A stretch of 64,000 nucleotides of DNA from Klebsiella variicola (lineage in GTDB: Bacteria > Pseudomonadota > Gammaproteobacteria > Enterobacterales > Enterobacteriaceae): contig NZ_CP010523.2 in NCBI RefSeq assembly GCF_000828055.2, positions 2,294,001 to 2,358,000 on the forward strand. Direction: 5' to 3'. Shown here one piece after another: positions 37,295-45,724 of the stretch. The translations under genes were made by a program, and so were the position numbers. How positions within the stretch are numbered: the stretch's first letter is position 1; every line of letters begins with the position of its first letter. The notes under the pieces were generated by a model. The model had not been told where the DNA came from. It did not search any database and was given only the letters and a program-made list of their open reading frames with translations.

Positions 37295-38488
37295 ATGTCT
37301 ACAGAACACATGCTGCCGCTGGCGGTGCAGAACAAAAACATCTTTCGCCTGGCTGCCGCTCAGGCGCTGGCCGGCGCCAACTCGGTGGTCTTCTACGCTA
37401 CCGGCGCGATAGTGGGTAACGCGATTGCCCCCAGCCCGTCGCTGGCCACGCTGCCGATCACCCTGTTTGTGCTGGGGATGGCGGCCTCCATTCTGCCTTT
37501 CGGCGCGCTGGCGCGAAAGCGGGGCCGCAAAGCGGCGTTCAGGCTCGGCACCGGCGCCGGGATGGTGACCGGACTGGCGGCCGCCCTGGCGGTAGTGCTG
37601 AATTCTTTTCTGCTGTTTTGTCTCGCCGCGATGCTTGGCGGCGCCTATGCCGCCGTGGCGCTCAGTTTTCGTTTTGCCGCCACCGACGGCGTCGCCCCGG
37701 CGCGTCGCGCCCGTGCGCTGTCGCTGGTGATGGGCGGCGGTGTGGCCGCCGGGATCATTGGCCCGATGCTGGTCACCGGCACCATGCACCTCTGGCCGGC
37801 ACATACCTTCGCCGTCACCTTCCTCGCTCAGGCGCTGGTTGCAGTGCTGGCCGCCTTTTTGTTGAGAGGGGTGACGCCGGCGGAGCCCACCGCGGCCAGC
37901 GTGCGCGGAGGGCGGCCGCTGCGCGAGATTGTCCGCCAGCCGGGTTTTGCCACCACGGTATTCAGCGGCGCGGTGGCCTATATGGTGATGAATTTTCTGA
38001 TGACCGCCGCGCCGCTCTCCATGCATATGCACGGTCTTTCCCAGCAGGCCGCCAACCTTGGGATCCAGTGGCATGTGATGGCGATGTACGGCCCGGGATT
38101 TTTCACCGGCCGGCTGATCCAGCGCTTCGGCGCAGTGCGAATGGCGGCGGCGGGATTGCTGATCACCGCCGCGTCGGTGGCGGTCGGCCTGAGCGGTCTC
38201 GGCGTGTATCATTACTGGCTGTCGCTGATTTTGCTCGGCATCGGCTGGAACTTTGGCTTCACCGGCGCCTCGGCGAAAATCATCGATTTCCACCGCCCGG
38301 AAGAGAAGACCCAGGTTCAGTCGCTCAACGATTTTCTGGTCTTCGGCGTGATGATCTTGGGGTCGTTTTCGTCCGGGGTTCTGCTCAACGCCTTCGGCTG
38401 GAACGCCGTGCTGTGGGGCTCCCTGGTCCCGGTTGCGGTGGCGTTGTTGACCCTGCTGCTGCGCCCCTTATCCCCACCCCGCGCTTAG
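37295..38488 (+). CDS. MFS transporter (DHA1-like)
   Basis: The 397-residue protein has 12 hydrophobic segments and the loop 2-3 motif LARKRGRKAAFRLG (near residues 71-84), a variant of the MFS motif A. A second charged loop lies near residue 195. It is probably an exporter of a small molecule; the substrate is unknown. It stands alone, with a terminator behind and a hairpin in front. Confidence 0.85.
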   Translation: MSTEHMLPLAVQNKNIFRLAAAQALAGANSVVFYATGAIVGNAIAPSPSLATLPITLFVLGMAASILPFGALARKRGRKAAFRLGTGAGMVTGLAAALAVVLNSFLLFCLAAMLGGAYAAVALSFRFAATDGVAPARRARALSLVMGGGVAAGIIGPMLVTGTMHLWPAHTFAVTFLAQALVAVLAAFLLRGVTPAEPTAASVRGGRPLREIVRQPGFATTVFSGAVAYMVMNFLMTAAPLSMHMHGLSQQAANLGIQWHVMAMYGPGFFTGRLIQRFGAVRMAAAGLLITAASVAVGLSGLGVYHYWLSLILLGIGWNFGFTGASAKIIDFHRPEEKTQVQSLNDFLVFGVMILGSFSSGVLLNAFGWNAVLWGSLVPVAVALLTLLLRPLSPPRA

Positions 38489-38493
38489 CGCCT

Positions 38494-38530
38494 GGCCTGC
38501 CGCTGCGCAGGCCGTCTTTTGCTTTTTTCA
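38494..38530 (+). terminator. Rho-independent terminator after MFS gene
   Basis: A 7-base stem, ggcctgc/gcaggcc, with a 6-base loop (38494-38513) is followed by GTCTTTTGCTTTTTT. It begins 6 bases after the stop. Confidence 0.8.
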
Positions 38531-38610
38531 GCTATGCATTGCTGAAATTCATCTGACTCCTTGCGCGTAAAAACGTCACAGACGCTACATGCTGTAGTAA
38601 TCTCTACAAC

Positions 38611-39576
38611 ATGACAATGCATCTCTTGATCCTTAACCTGACAACGTCTCAAGCCACGCTGCGCATGCGTGTCTGGCGAACCCTGAAGCAGAGCGGGGCA
38701 GCGGTCCTGCGCGATGGGGTCTATCTGCTGCCCGACGTGCGCCAGGGCTATGACACTTTCCTCAGCACCTGCCAGGCGATCCGCGCGGAAGGGGGGACCG
38801 GGTATGTTTTCACGATTGAGGCGGCGGAAGAAGAGGCGCTCAGGCCGCTATTCGATCGTCGTGAACAGTACGACGCGCTGTTGCAGGATCTGCAGGCGCT
38901 GCAGGGGACGTTATCCAACGACGAACTGGCGGCTCAGCTCAAACAACTGCGTAAAATTCAGCGTGACTACCGGCGGATCGAGGCCATTGATTTCTTTCCG
39001 GGGGCCGCCCGGGAGCAAGCCGCTGAGCGACTGGCCACTATCGAGCAGGTCATTAATCAGCGGCTATCGCCGAACGAGCCGCAGTCGGTGGCGGGCGAAC
39101 TGAGCCTGCTGGACAGAGGCGCCTTTCGCGGCCGGCTGTGGGCCACCCGCCGACGCCCGTGGGTCGATCGTCTGGCCAGCGCCTGGCTTATCCGGCGCTT
39201 TATTGACGACGAGGCGCTATTCCTGTGGCTGGCCGCGCCTGAGGACTGTCCGGCGACAGCGGTCGGTTTTGATTTTGACGGCGCGCCATTCAGCCACGTC
39301 GGCACGCAGGTGACCTTCGAAGTACTGGTCCGGCGCTTTGCGCTGGACGCGGTGATCCCCGACAGTCTGGGGCGGTTGATCCACTTCCTGGACGTCGGTG
39401 GGGTACCGACCCCGGAGGCGGCGGGGGTAGAAAGCATTCTTGCAGGGCTGCGGGAAACCATTACGGACGATGACCAACTGCTGGCGACAGCTTGCTCGCT
39501 GTTCGACGGCTTACTGAGGTCCTGTGAAATGAGGTCTGGCAATCATGAGCAAAACGGTCGTTCTTCCGCAGAGTGA
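38611..39576 (+). CDS. chrB: ChrB-type chromate resistance regulator
   Basis: The 321-residue protein has the ChrB N-terminal domain (MRVWRTLKQSGAAVLRDGVYLLPD, residues 20-43) and the C-terminal ChrB domain with WATRRRPWVDRLASAWLIRRFID near residue 175. ChrB acts as a chromate-sensing transcriptional regulator of chrA. Its end overlaps the chrA start by 32 bases, showing tight coupling. Confidence 0.9.
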   Translation: MTMHLLILNLTTSQATLRMRVWRTLKQSGAAVLRDGVYLLPDVRQGYDTFLSTCQAIRAEGGTGYVFTIEAAEEEALRPLFDRREQYDALLQDLQALQGTLSNDELAAQLKQLRKIQRDYRRIEAIDFFPGAAREQAAERLATIEQVINQRLSPNEPQSVAGELSLLDRGAFRGRLWATRRRPWVDRLASAWLIRRFIDDEALFLWLAAPEDCPATAVGFDFDGAPFSHVGTQVTFEVLVRRFALDAVIPDSLGRLIHFLDVGGVPTPEAAGVESILAGLRETITDDDQLLATACSLFDGLLRSCEMRSGNHEQNGRSSAE

Positions 39577-40912
39577 CAGTCCTTCCGTCGTCGCTTCCGT
39601 CTCCTTCTGGCAGGCATTTCGCTTTTGGCTCAAGCTTGGCTTCATCAGCTTCGGCGGGCCTGCCGGACAGATCGCCATGATGCACCAGGAGCTGGTGGAT
39701 AACCGACGCTGGATCTCGGAAGGGCGATTCCTGCATGCGCTCAATTTTTGTATGGTCCTGCCCGGCCCGGAGGCCCAGCAGCTGGCGACTTACATCGGCT
39801 GGCTGATGCATAAAACCTGGGGAGGCGTCATCGCCGGGGTGCTGTTTATTTTGCCCTCGCTGGTGTTACTCATCGCCCTGGCGTGGATCTACCTCGTCTG
39901 GGGGGATGTCGCCGTGGTGGCGGGGATCTTTTATGGCATCAAACCCGCCGTAGCGGCGATAGTATTGCAGGCGACGTACCGCATCGGCTCGCGGGCGCTG
40001 AAAAATGGCGCCTACTGGGCCATCGCCGCCGCTGCCTTTGTCGCTATTTTTGCGCTGAACGTTCCTTTTCCGCTGATCGTCCTCGCCGCGGCACTGGTGG
40101 GTTTTATCGGCGGACGGCTGGCGCCGGCGATATTCGGCAAAGCGGACGCCCACCGTGCGCAGAGTCACCCTGGCGGAGCCGCCATCATTGATGACACGAC
40201 GCCGATCCCGGCCCATGCCATTTTCAGCTGGCGGCGTACCTCTCAGGTGCTGATCGCCGGGATGCTGCTGTGGCTGGTGCCGATGGCCGCTCTGACGCTA
40301 ATGCTGGGCTGGGCGCATCCGCTGACCCAGATGAGCTGGTTCTTTACCAAAGCCGCGCTGATGACCTTTGGCGGGGCATATGCCGTCTTACCTTATGTTT
40401 ACCAGGGGGCGGTGACCCACTATGGCTGGCTGACGGCAGGGCAGATGATGGATGGCCTCGCCCTTGGGGAGTCGACCCCCGGACCGTTGATCATGGTGGT
40501 GACCTTTGTCGGGTTTGTCGGCGGCTACACCAAAGCGGTGTTGGGCGTCGATGATGTGCTGCTGGGGGGCATCGCGGCGGCGTGCCTGGTGACATGGTTT
40601 ACCTTTTTGCCCTCGTTCATCTTTATTCTCACCGGCGGGCCGTTTATTGAAACGACCCATAATAAGGTGGGATTTACCGCGCCGTTGACCGCCATCACTG
40701 CCGCGGTGGTGGGCGTTATCCTGAATCTGGCGCTGTTTTTTATCTGGCATAGCGTCTGGGGGCCATCCGGTTTCGACCCATGGTCCGCAGCCATAGCCCT
40801 GGGCGCCGCTGGGCTGCTGTTTCGTTATAAGTGGAAGCTGACCTGGGTACTGGCCGCCGCCGCCGCGGTGGGGCTTATCGTCCATATGGCGGGACTGTCC
40901 GGCGCAGGATAA
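39545..40912 (+). CDS. chrA: Chromate efflux transporter ChrA
   Basis: The 455-residue membrane protein has two homologous CHR halves, each starting with a glycine-rich motif: GFISFGGPAGQIAMMHQELV (residues 32-51) and the TFGGAYAVLPYVYQGAV segment near 276. It exports chromate from the cytoplasm. The start is inside the chrB reading frame with a GAGG site 11 bases upstream. Confidence 0.93.
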   Translation: MSKTVVLPQSDSPSVVASVSFWQAFRFWLKLGFISFGGPAGQIAMMHQELVDNRRWISEGRFLHALNFCMVLPGPEAQQLATYIGWLMHKTWGGVIAGVLFILPSLVLLIALAWIYLVWGDVAVVAGIFYGIKPAVAAIVLQATYRIGSRALKNGAYWAIAAAAFVAIFALNVPFPLIVLAAALVGFIGGRLAPAIFGKADAHRAQSHPGGAAIIDDTTPIPAHAIFSWRRTSQVLIAGMLLWLVPMAALTLMLGWAHPLTQMSWFFTKAALMTFGGAYAVLPYVYQGAVTHYGWLTAGQMMDGLALGESTPGPLIMVVTFVGFVGGYTKAVLGVDDVLLGGIAAACLVTWFTFLPSFIFILTGGPFIETTHNKVGFTAPLTAITAAVVGVILNLALFFIWHSVWGPSGFDPWSAAIALGAAGLLFRYKWKLTWVLAAAAAVGLIVHMAGLSGAG

Positions 40913-41002
40913 GGTCGGCGTTGGGCTGAGAGAAACGTGGACAGATGGGGGATTGGGGAGGGAGGCCAGTGCCTGAGCAGGCCCTGGCCGGATGGGTGGC
41001 AA

Positions 41003-41305
41003 TTATTTATCTACGGGAGGCTCCTCCGCGAGATGCAGTTGACAATATTGCTCAACGCCCGCCTTTAGCATGTTAATAATCACCAGCAGTGTGGGTAAGT
41101 AAGGCACCAGTTTAACTAACAGCGAACTGATGGGTTCATCAATAATCAGTGCCAGCAGGGTATCCACTTTCTTTTTCCATGTTTTGTTATATTCCACACA
41201 AAAATTTTTAATATCGGCCGGCTGCGTTGAACGGGCAATCTGTTCGAGTTCTTCAATGGCGTTGAGTGCCGCTTTTATTTTCTCAATGTCGATTTGTTGA
41301 GTCAT
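41003..41305 (-). CDS. Small protein with C-terminal hydrophobic segment, third gene of lysis-like cassette
   Basis: The start ATG 41305 (GAGG upstream) gives 100 residues. The N-terminal half is helical and charged, residues 45-82 are strongly hydrophobic (SLLVKLVPYLPTLLVIINML), and the tail is acidic. I do not recognise a family. It follows the peptidase gene by 32 bases on the same strand and may be a regulator, an anti-holin-like protein or an immunity protein of the cassette. Confidence 0.6.
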   Translation of the reverse strand: MTQQIDIEKIKAALNAIEELEQIARSTQPADIKNFCVEYNKTWKKKVDTLLALIIDEPISSLLVKLVPYLPTLLVIINMLKAGVEQYCQLHLAEEPPVDK

Positions 41306-41337
41306 ATTCGCCTCACGGTAATCGGAAAAAAACTGGA

Positions 41338-41766
41338 TCATTCTTTATGTGGATTAAATAACAGCCACGGTAAGGTGTAATCGTACAGCGCTTTCACCGG
41401 CACCACGGATAAGTGGAAATGTTTATCGTGCGGGCTGACGCCATGGTAATCCCGCCATACCCAAGGCTGGACAGAAGCGCTAATGATCCGTTTGTTCCAG
41501 ATAATATATTTAATTCGTTTGTCTTTGCTGGCGACCAGCGCATCGACAATCGCCTGAGCATCACATTTATGTAGAGGATCGTGGGTAATATCGATAGCCG
41601 TTACCACACCAATATTTCCATCTATCACCTGCGGATTATGATCCGAGTTGGTGTGGGCATGATGTTCATCACCAATGGTGCCATCGCTGTCCTTGTTGCG
41701 ATGCGGAGCATATTGATTAATCTGATCTCTGAGTATCAGCAGACTCTTTGCGACACGCCATACCAT
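41338..41766 (-). CDS. M15-like (VanY/endolysin-type) peptidase, unsecreted
   Basis: With the start at ATG 41766 (one base after the holin-like stop) the protein has 142 residues. It carries the metallopeptidase pattern S41-x-H43 (TNSDHNP), D59 (TAIDITHDP) and H116-x-H118 (DKHFHLSV), as in phage D-Ala-D-Ala or L-Ala-D-Glu endopeptidases. No signal peptide is present, so it would need the holin-like protein to reach the murein. Other prophage genes are absent. Confidence 0.78.
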   Translation of the reverse strand: MVWRVAKSLLILRDQINQYAPHRNKDSDGTIGDEHHAHTNSDHNPQVIDGNIGVVTAIDITHDPLHKCDAQAIVDALVASKDKRIKYIIWNKRIISASVQPWVWRDYHGVSPHDKHFHLSVVPVKALYDYTLPWLLFNPHKE

Positions 41767-41767
41767 G

Positions 41768-42244
41768 TTATTTACCCTCCGGATTGAAACAGGGGTTTGA
41801 GCTGACCGGCTCTGCGCCAGGAACCACGTCATGATAAACCGGAGAAGGGGGGGCAGGATCGGCTACTGGATCCGCTTTCACGCTGCTGACTTGTTGCTTT
41901 TTCAGGTTTTTCACTTGCAACAGATAATTAAGAATGACGTTCCAGAACGCCGATCCGCCGCTTGCCATCAGGCCAATACATAATGTCATCAGGTCCGGAT
42001 GTTTAATGGCCGAGAAACTGCCGGCGACGAAAGGTTGGGTCAAAAACGCCGTCAGAATACCGGCAACCACCGCTAATATCTGTAGGGCTGATTTGCGTCG
42101 TCCTTCGATGACCGGATCCTGATTTTCCAGATTAAGCCAGGGAAAATACCCTTTGATTATCTCTACCAGTCTTTCCGAGGCGATACTGATGGCGATCAGC
42201 ATCGTAATGATGTTTTCAAGTTGCGAAGAAATGGCATCGCTCAT
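41768..42244 (-). CDS. Holin-like membrane protein, first gene of lysis-like cassette
   Basis: The 158-residue protein has hydrophobic segments at about residues 11-28, 53-76 and 84-110, a basic cluster after the last one, and a Pro-rich tail (residues 125-158). Size and layout fit phage holins, though I see no specific holin family. A GAGGA site precedes the start. It is followed after one base by the peptidase gene, the usual holin-endolysin order. Confidence 0.65.
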   Translation of the reverse strand: MSDAISSQLENIITMLIAISIASERLVEIIKGYFPWLNLENQDPVIEGRRKSALQILAVVAGILTAFLTQPFVAGSFSAIKHPDLMTLCIGLMASGGSAFWNVILNYLLQVKNLKKQQVSSVKADPVADPAPPSPVYHDVVPGAEPVSSNPCFNPEGK

Positions 42245-42628
42245 ATTATCCTCACTATTGCTGTGTTGAATAAAAATAATTTACGACGTTTTTATCATGT
42301 GCTTAATTCATAGGGGCAAATTTATGTCGACTCATTTTACGGTCATTTTTGTCGTTCAGGCCGGTAATCGGCAAGTTGTAATAAAATGACAGCGCGTAAT
42401 AAATAATCCGCCAGAGCGTGTTCGGAATAACTATTTAATTCGACACGAAAACTGAACCGCGGAATTAACCCGTGATAATAAATTTATCGTCGCTTTTTTG
42501 ATGAGTATAACGGAGGAAACAGAGACGCCACTCATTCATATGAATGAGTGGCGTAAAAAAACTCGCCGCGCGGGCAGGAGGAAGAGAAGCGGGCCAGCGA
42601 CCGGTTAGCGCGCCCCGGAATGGGGCGA
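42245..42628. other. AT-rich intergenic region with 30-base palindrome
   Basis: About 380 bases with no supported gene: AT-rich promoter-like sequence for the lysis-like cassette (left part) and the perfect palindrome at 42525-42554 (right part). Low GC suggests that the cassette and this region came together. Confidence 0.55.
42525..42554. promoter_or_regulatory. Perfect 30-base loopless palindrome
   Basis: The arms acgccactcattcat (42525-42539) and atgaatgagtggcgt (42540-42554) are exactly complementary with no spacer. Loopless symmetry favours a dimeric protein operator or a recombination/attachment-like site over an RNA terminator. On neither strand does a T run follow the hairpin. Confidence 0.75.
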
Positions 42629-44050
42629 TCAGGTCGTGGGGGTTTCGCGGGTGGCCAGTGCCAGCGGGTTGCTGTCCAGCTCCAGCTGGTCGCGCAGCGC
42701 CCAGCCGCGCAGCTTGCCGGGGTTAAGCAATCCCGCCGGGTCGAGAGACTGTTTCACCGCCACGACGTCGGGGCGAATCACGCCCTGTTTGCCGTCCTCA
42801 ACCTGCAGCACGTGGGGGTTGTTAATTTTGACGTCGTTGTCGCGAAATATCTGCATGATGGCGTTGAGCCGCGCGGGCGTGGTATAGCGCACCAGCTGCA
42901 GACCGCTGGCGGTGAGATTGCCCTCGATATCGCGCAGGAATTCAATATGGGAAATCACCTCTCCGGCGAAGTGCTGCTCCATCTGTAAAATTTGCTGCGG
43001 ATAGCGCAGCGGATCAAACGCCGTCTGGAGATAAGTCAGCGTATTGTCCACCTTGAGCGCATGCAGGGTGGTATGGTTCCAGCAGTATTCCATTAACGAG
43101 GCGTTTTGCGTCCGGGCCTCGTCGCTGGCCTGACGGATGGCGTTGCTCCCGCGATGGCGCTGTAACAGGCTGGCGCAGAGTCCTTCGCTCTCCTCGGCGA
43201 TCAGGCTGATAACCGCATGCTGCCCGGTGCGGTAACGATCGTTGAGGTGGCTAAAATAATCGGCAATCGGCGTGGCCAGCAGCGCGACCTGACGTTTTAC
43301 CAGCCCCGGCGAGCGGACGCAGGCGTTGGCATAGTTCAGCGCATCAGCGAAATCGTCAAACACGTCCAGGCGCTCTATCCACTGGTGCACGGGCGCCAGC
43401 GCCAGCTCAACCTCCAGAATGATGCCGTTGGTGCCGTAGGCGTGATGCAGCAGCAGCGCTTCGGGAGCCGGGACGGTCAGCACGCGGGGGACCGGCTCGA
43501 CGGTCATCACTTTGACGCTGAGCACATTGCCGGGCGCCGCCAGCGGCCCATAGTTGATGGAGCCGATGCCGCCGAACCCGCCGCCGTAGAGGCCGCCCAG
43601 GCTCGCCAGTCGGTAGGTCGACGGCATGCAGCGCAGCTCCCATCCCGTTGGGCGGGCGGCGGTTTCGATGTCTGCCAGACGAATGCCGGCCTGGGCGCGC
43701 ACCGTGCCGTTGCCGAGGGCGACGATCTGGTTGAGTCCGGTCATATCGACCAGCAGCCCGCCTTCGAGGGGGACCAGTTGGCCATAGTTGCCGGTGGCGC
43801 TGCCGCGCAGCGTCAGCGGCAGCTGGTGCTGCGCGCAGGCGGCGACCAGCTGGCGCAGCTCCTCTTCGTCGCGTGGGCGAACCACCGCGTCCGCCTGTTT
43901 CCCCGCCAGTTGCTCAGTGAGTACCGGACTGAACCAGTGAAAATCGCGGGAAAGCCGTTTGATCTTCGCCGGCTGTAAGGTCCACTCCAGCGTTGGGAGT
44001 GCCTGCTGGATCGCCGCGACCGCGTGTTGACGCTGCTCATCAGTCATCAT
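42629..44050 (-). CDS. FAD-binding (PCMH/GlcD-type) oxidoreductase
   Basis: The 473-residue protein has a PCMH FAD domain (residues about 45-215, with PLTLRGSATGNYGQLVPL near 75-92) and a C-terminal glycolate-oxidase-like domain. It probably oxidises a hydroxy acid or a related intermediate in the cytosol. It is the last gene of the eight-gene minus-strand operon, 26 bases after the ABC permease. The substrate is unknown; by context it should be a product of the ring-opening enzymes. Confidence 0.85.
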   Translation of the reverse strand: MMTDEQRQHAVAAIQQALPTLEWTLQPAKIKRLSRDFHWFSPVLTEQLAGKQADAVVRPRDEEELRQLVAACAQHQLPLTLRGSATGNYGQLVPLEGGLLVDMTGLNQIVALGNGTVRAQAGIRLADIETAARPTGWELRCMPSTYRLASLGGLYGGGFGGIGSINYGPLAAPGNVLSVKVMTVEPVPRVLTVPAPEALLLHHAYGTNGIILEVELALAPVHQWIERLDVFDDFADALNYANACVRSPGLVKRQVALLATPIADYFSHLNDRYRTGQHAVISLIAEESEGLCASLLQRHRGSNAIRQASDEARTQNASLMEYCWNHTTLHALKVDNTLTYLQTAFDPLRYPQQILQMEQHFAGEVISHIEFLRDIEGNLTASGLQLVRYTTPARLNAIMQIFRDNDVKINNPHVLQVEDGKQGVIRPDVVAVKQSLDPAGLLNPGKLRGWALRDQLELDSNPLALATRETPTT

Positions 44051-44076
44051 TTTTCTTCCTGTTCGTCAGCAAAATA

Positions 44077-44892
44077 TTAATGAGATTGCACGGCTTCGCT
44101 TTCATGCCAGGCGCTGAGCGCCCGGCGCGAAACCCAGGACATCACGCCAAACAGCGCGATCCCGGCGAGAGAGATCAGCAGCAGCGCGGCAAACATCAGC
44201 GGGATATCCAGCTGGTAGCCAGCCTGCAGGATCTGATAGGCCAGACCGGTATTGGTCCCGCCGGTCCCGGCGACAAACTCCGCCACCACCGCGCCAATCA
44301 GCGACAGCCCACTGGAAATACGCAGCGCGCCGAAGAAATAGGGCAGCGCCGAGGGGATACGCAGCCGCACCAGCGTTTGCCAGCGGCTGGCGTGATTGAG
44401 GCGAAAATAGCTCAGCAGGCCGGGGGAGACGCTGCGCAGTCCCTGAGTGGTATTGGAGATGATGGGAAACACCGCCATCAGGGTGGCGCACACCACCAGC
44501 GAGAGCGTGGCATCCTTCACCCAGATGATGATCAGCGGAGCGATGGCGACAATCGGCGTCACCTGCAAAAACACGATATACGGAAACAGGGCGGTTTCCA
44601 CAAAGCGGTTCTGCACCAGGATAAACGCCACCGCGGCGCCAATGACAATCGACAGCAGAAACGAGATCAGGGTGATCTTGAGGGTGAACAGCAGCGCCAG
44701 CAGCAGCGGCGTGAGATGCGTCCACAGGCTTTCCAGCATCACCAGCGGCGACGGCACCAGAAAGGCCGGGATGCGGAAATAGCTCACCGCGCCCTGCCAC
44801 AGGAGCACCACCGCCACCGCGACGAGGGTCGGATAGAGAATTTTGAGAAAACGCGGATGCTGGACCCACGGCGTTGAGGTTGTGTTTTTCAT
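44077..44892 (-). CDS. ABC transporter permease (SsuC/ThiX-like)
   Basis: The start ATG 44892 (GGAG upstream) gives 271 residues with six transmembrane segments. The permease EAA-loop is visible as RSVSPGLLSYFRLNHASRWQ near residues 148-167. It belongs to the nitrate/sulfonate/taurine/thiamine-precursor permease group. It forms the importer with the adjacent ATPase and binding protein; the gap to the ATPase gene is one base. Confidence 0.9.
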   Translation of the reverse strand: MKNTTSTPWVQHPRFLKILYPTLVAVAVVLLWQGAVSYFRIPAFLVPSPLVMLESLWTHLTPLLLALLFTLKITLISFLLSIVIGAAVAFILVQNRFVETALFPYIVFLQVTPIVAIAPLIIIWVKDATLSLVVCATLMAVFPIISNTTQGLRSVSPGLLSYFRLNHASRWQTLVRLRIPSALPYFFGALRISSGLSLIGAVVAEFVAGTGGTNTGLAYQILQAGYQLDIPLMFAALLLISLAGIALFGVMSWVSRRALSAWHESEAVQSH

Positions 44893-44893
44893 A

Positions 44894-45724
44894 TTATGAC
44901 TCCATACCGGACTGGCTGGCCTGCAACAGACTGTCCTGCAGCTGACGGGCATACAGGGAAAAGGCCGGACTGACGCGGAACGCCTCGCTGCGCGGGAACG
45001 GCTCCCGGATGGCGATATCTTCGACCACCCGTCCGGGACGGGCCGCCATCATGATCACCCGCTGTGAGAGAAACACCGCTTCGTGGATCGAGTGGGTGAC
45101 AAACACCACCGTCAGGTTCTGCTCCTGCCAGAGACGCAGCAGGTCGCTGTCGAGTTTATTACGCGTGATTTCATCGAGCGCGCCGAAGGGCTCATCCATC
45201 AGCAGCAGCTTTGGCCGGGTGACCAGGCCGCGGGCGATGGAGACGCGCATTTGCATGCCGCCGGAGAGTTCGCGCGGCAGGACGTCGGCGAATTTGCCCA
45301 GCCCCACCAGCTCAAGGACTTCACTCACCCGGGTATTACCTTCCGCCCGCGGCACGCCGGCCAGATCCAGCGGCAGCCTGACGTTATTGCGCACGCTGCT
45401 CCACGGCATCAGGGTGGCTTCCTGGAAGACGAACGACAGCGGATGCTGGGCTTTCTCCCGGCTATCGCGCCGCCACAGCATCAGCTTGCCGTCGCTGGGC
45501 TCCACCAGGCCGGCGACCATCTTCAGCAGCGTACTCTTCCCGCAGCCGGACGGGCCGAGCAGGGTAATAAACTCCCCCTGATTGATGGTCAGGTTAACGG
45601 GCAGCAGCGCCCGGGTACCGTTGCTGTAGATCTTCTCCGCCGACAGCACCTCGATGGCCGGGGTGGCAGAGGCGGGCGTAAAGCGGGTGTCGCTCATCAC
45701 GGTCAGTTTCGGGGCGGTATTCAT
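44894..45724 (-). CDS. ABC transporter ATP-binding protein (SsuB/ThiZ-like)
   Basis: The 276-residue ATPase has Walker A GPSGCGKST (residues 58-66), the signature LSGGMQMR, Walker B LLLMDEP and the switch histidine in VTHSIHEA. It belongs to the NitD/SsuB/ThiZ group. Its ATG overlaps the binding-protein stop by 4 bases. Confidence 0.92.
   Translation of the reverse strand: MNTAPKLTVMSDTRFTPASATPAIEVLSAEKIYSNGTRALLPVNLTINQGEFITLLGPSGCGKSTLLKMVAGLVEPSDGKLMLWRRDSREKAQHPLSFVFQEATLMPWSSVRNNVRLPLDLAGVPRAEGNTRVSEVLELVGLGKFADVLPRELSGGMQMRVSIARGLVTRPKLLLMDEPFGALDEITRNKLDSDLLRLWQEQNLTVVFVTHSIHEAVFLSQRVIMMAARPGRVVEDIAIREPFPRSEAFRVSPAFSLYARQLQDSLLQASQSGMES

Noticed and set aside
37274..38293. Minus-strand open frame over the MFS gene
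   Set aside because: Antisense frame rich in His, Gln, Arg and Gly with no domain; the plus-strand MFS gene explains the sequence.
42324..42389. 21-residue plus-strand frame (MSTHFTVIF...) in the gap before the FAD oxidase
   Set aside because: Only a weak ribosome-like site, no terminator and no neighbour in the same direction; likely chance in AT-rich DNA.
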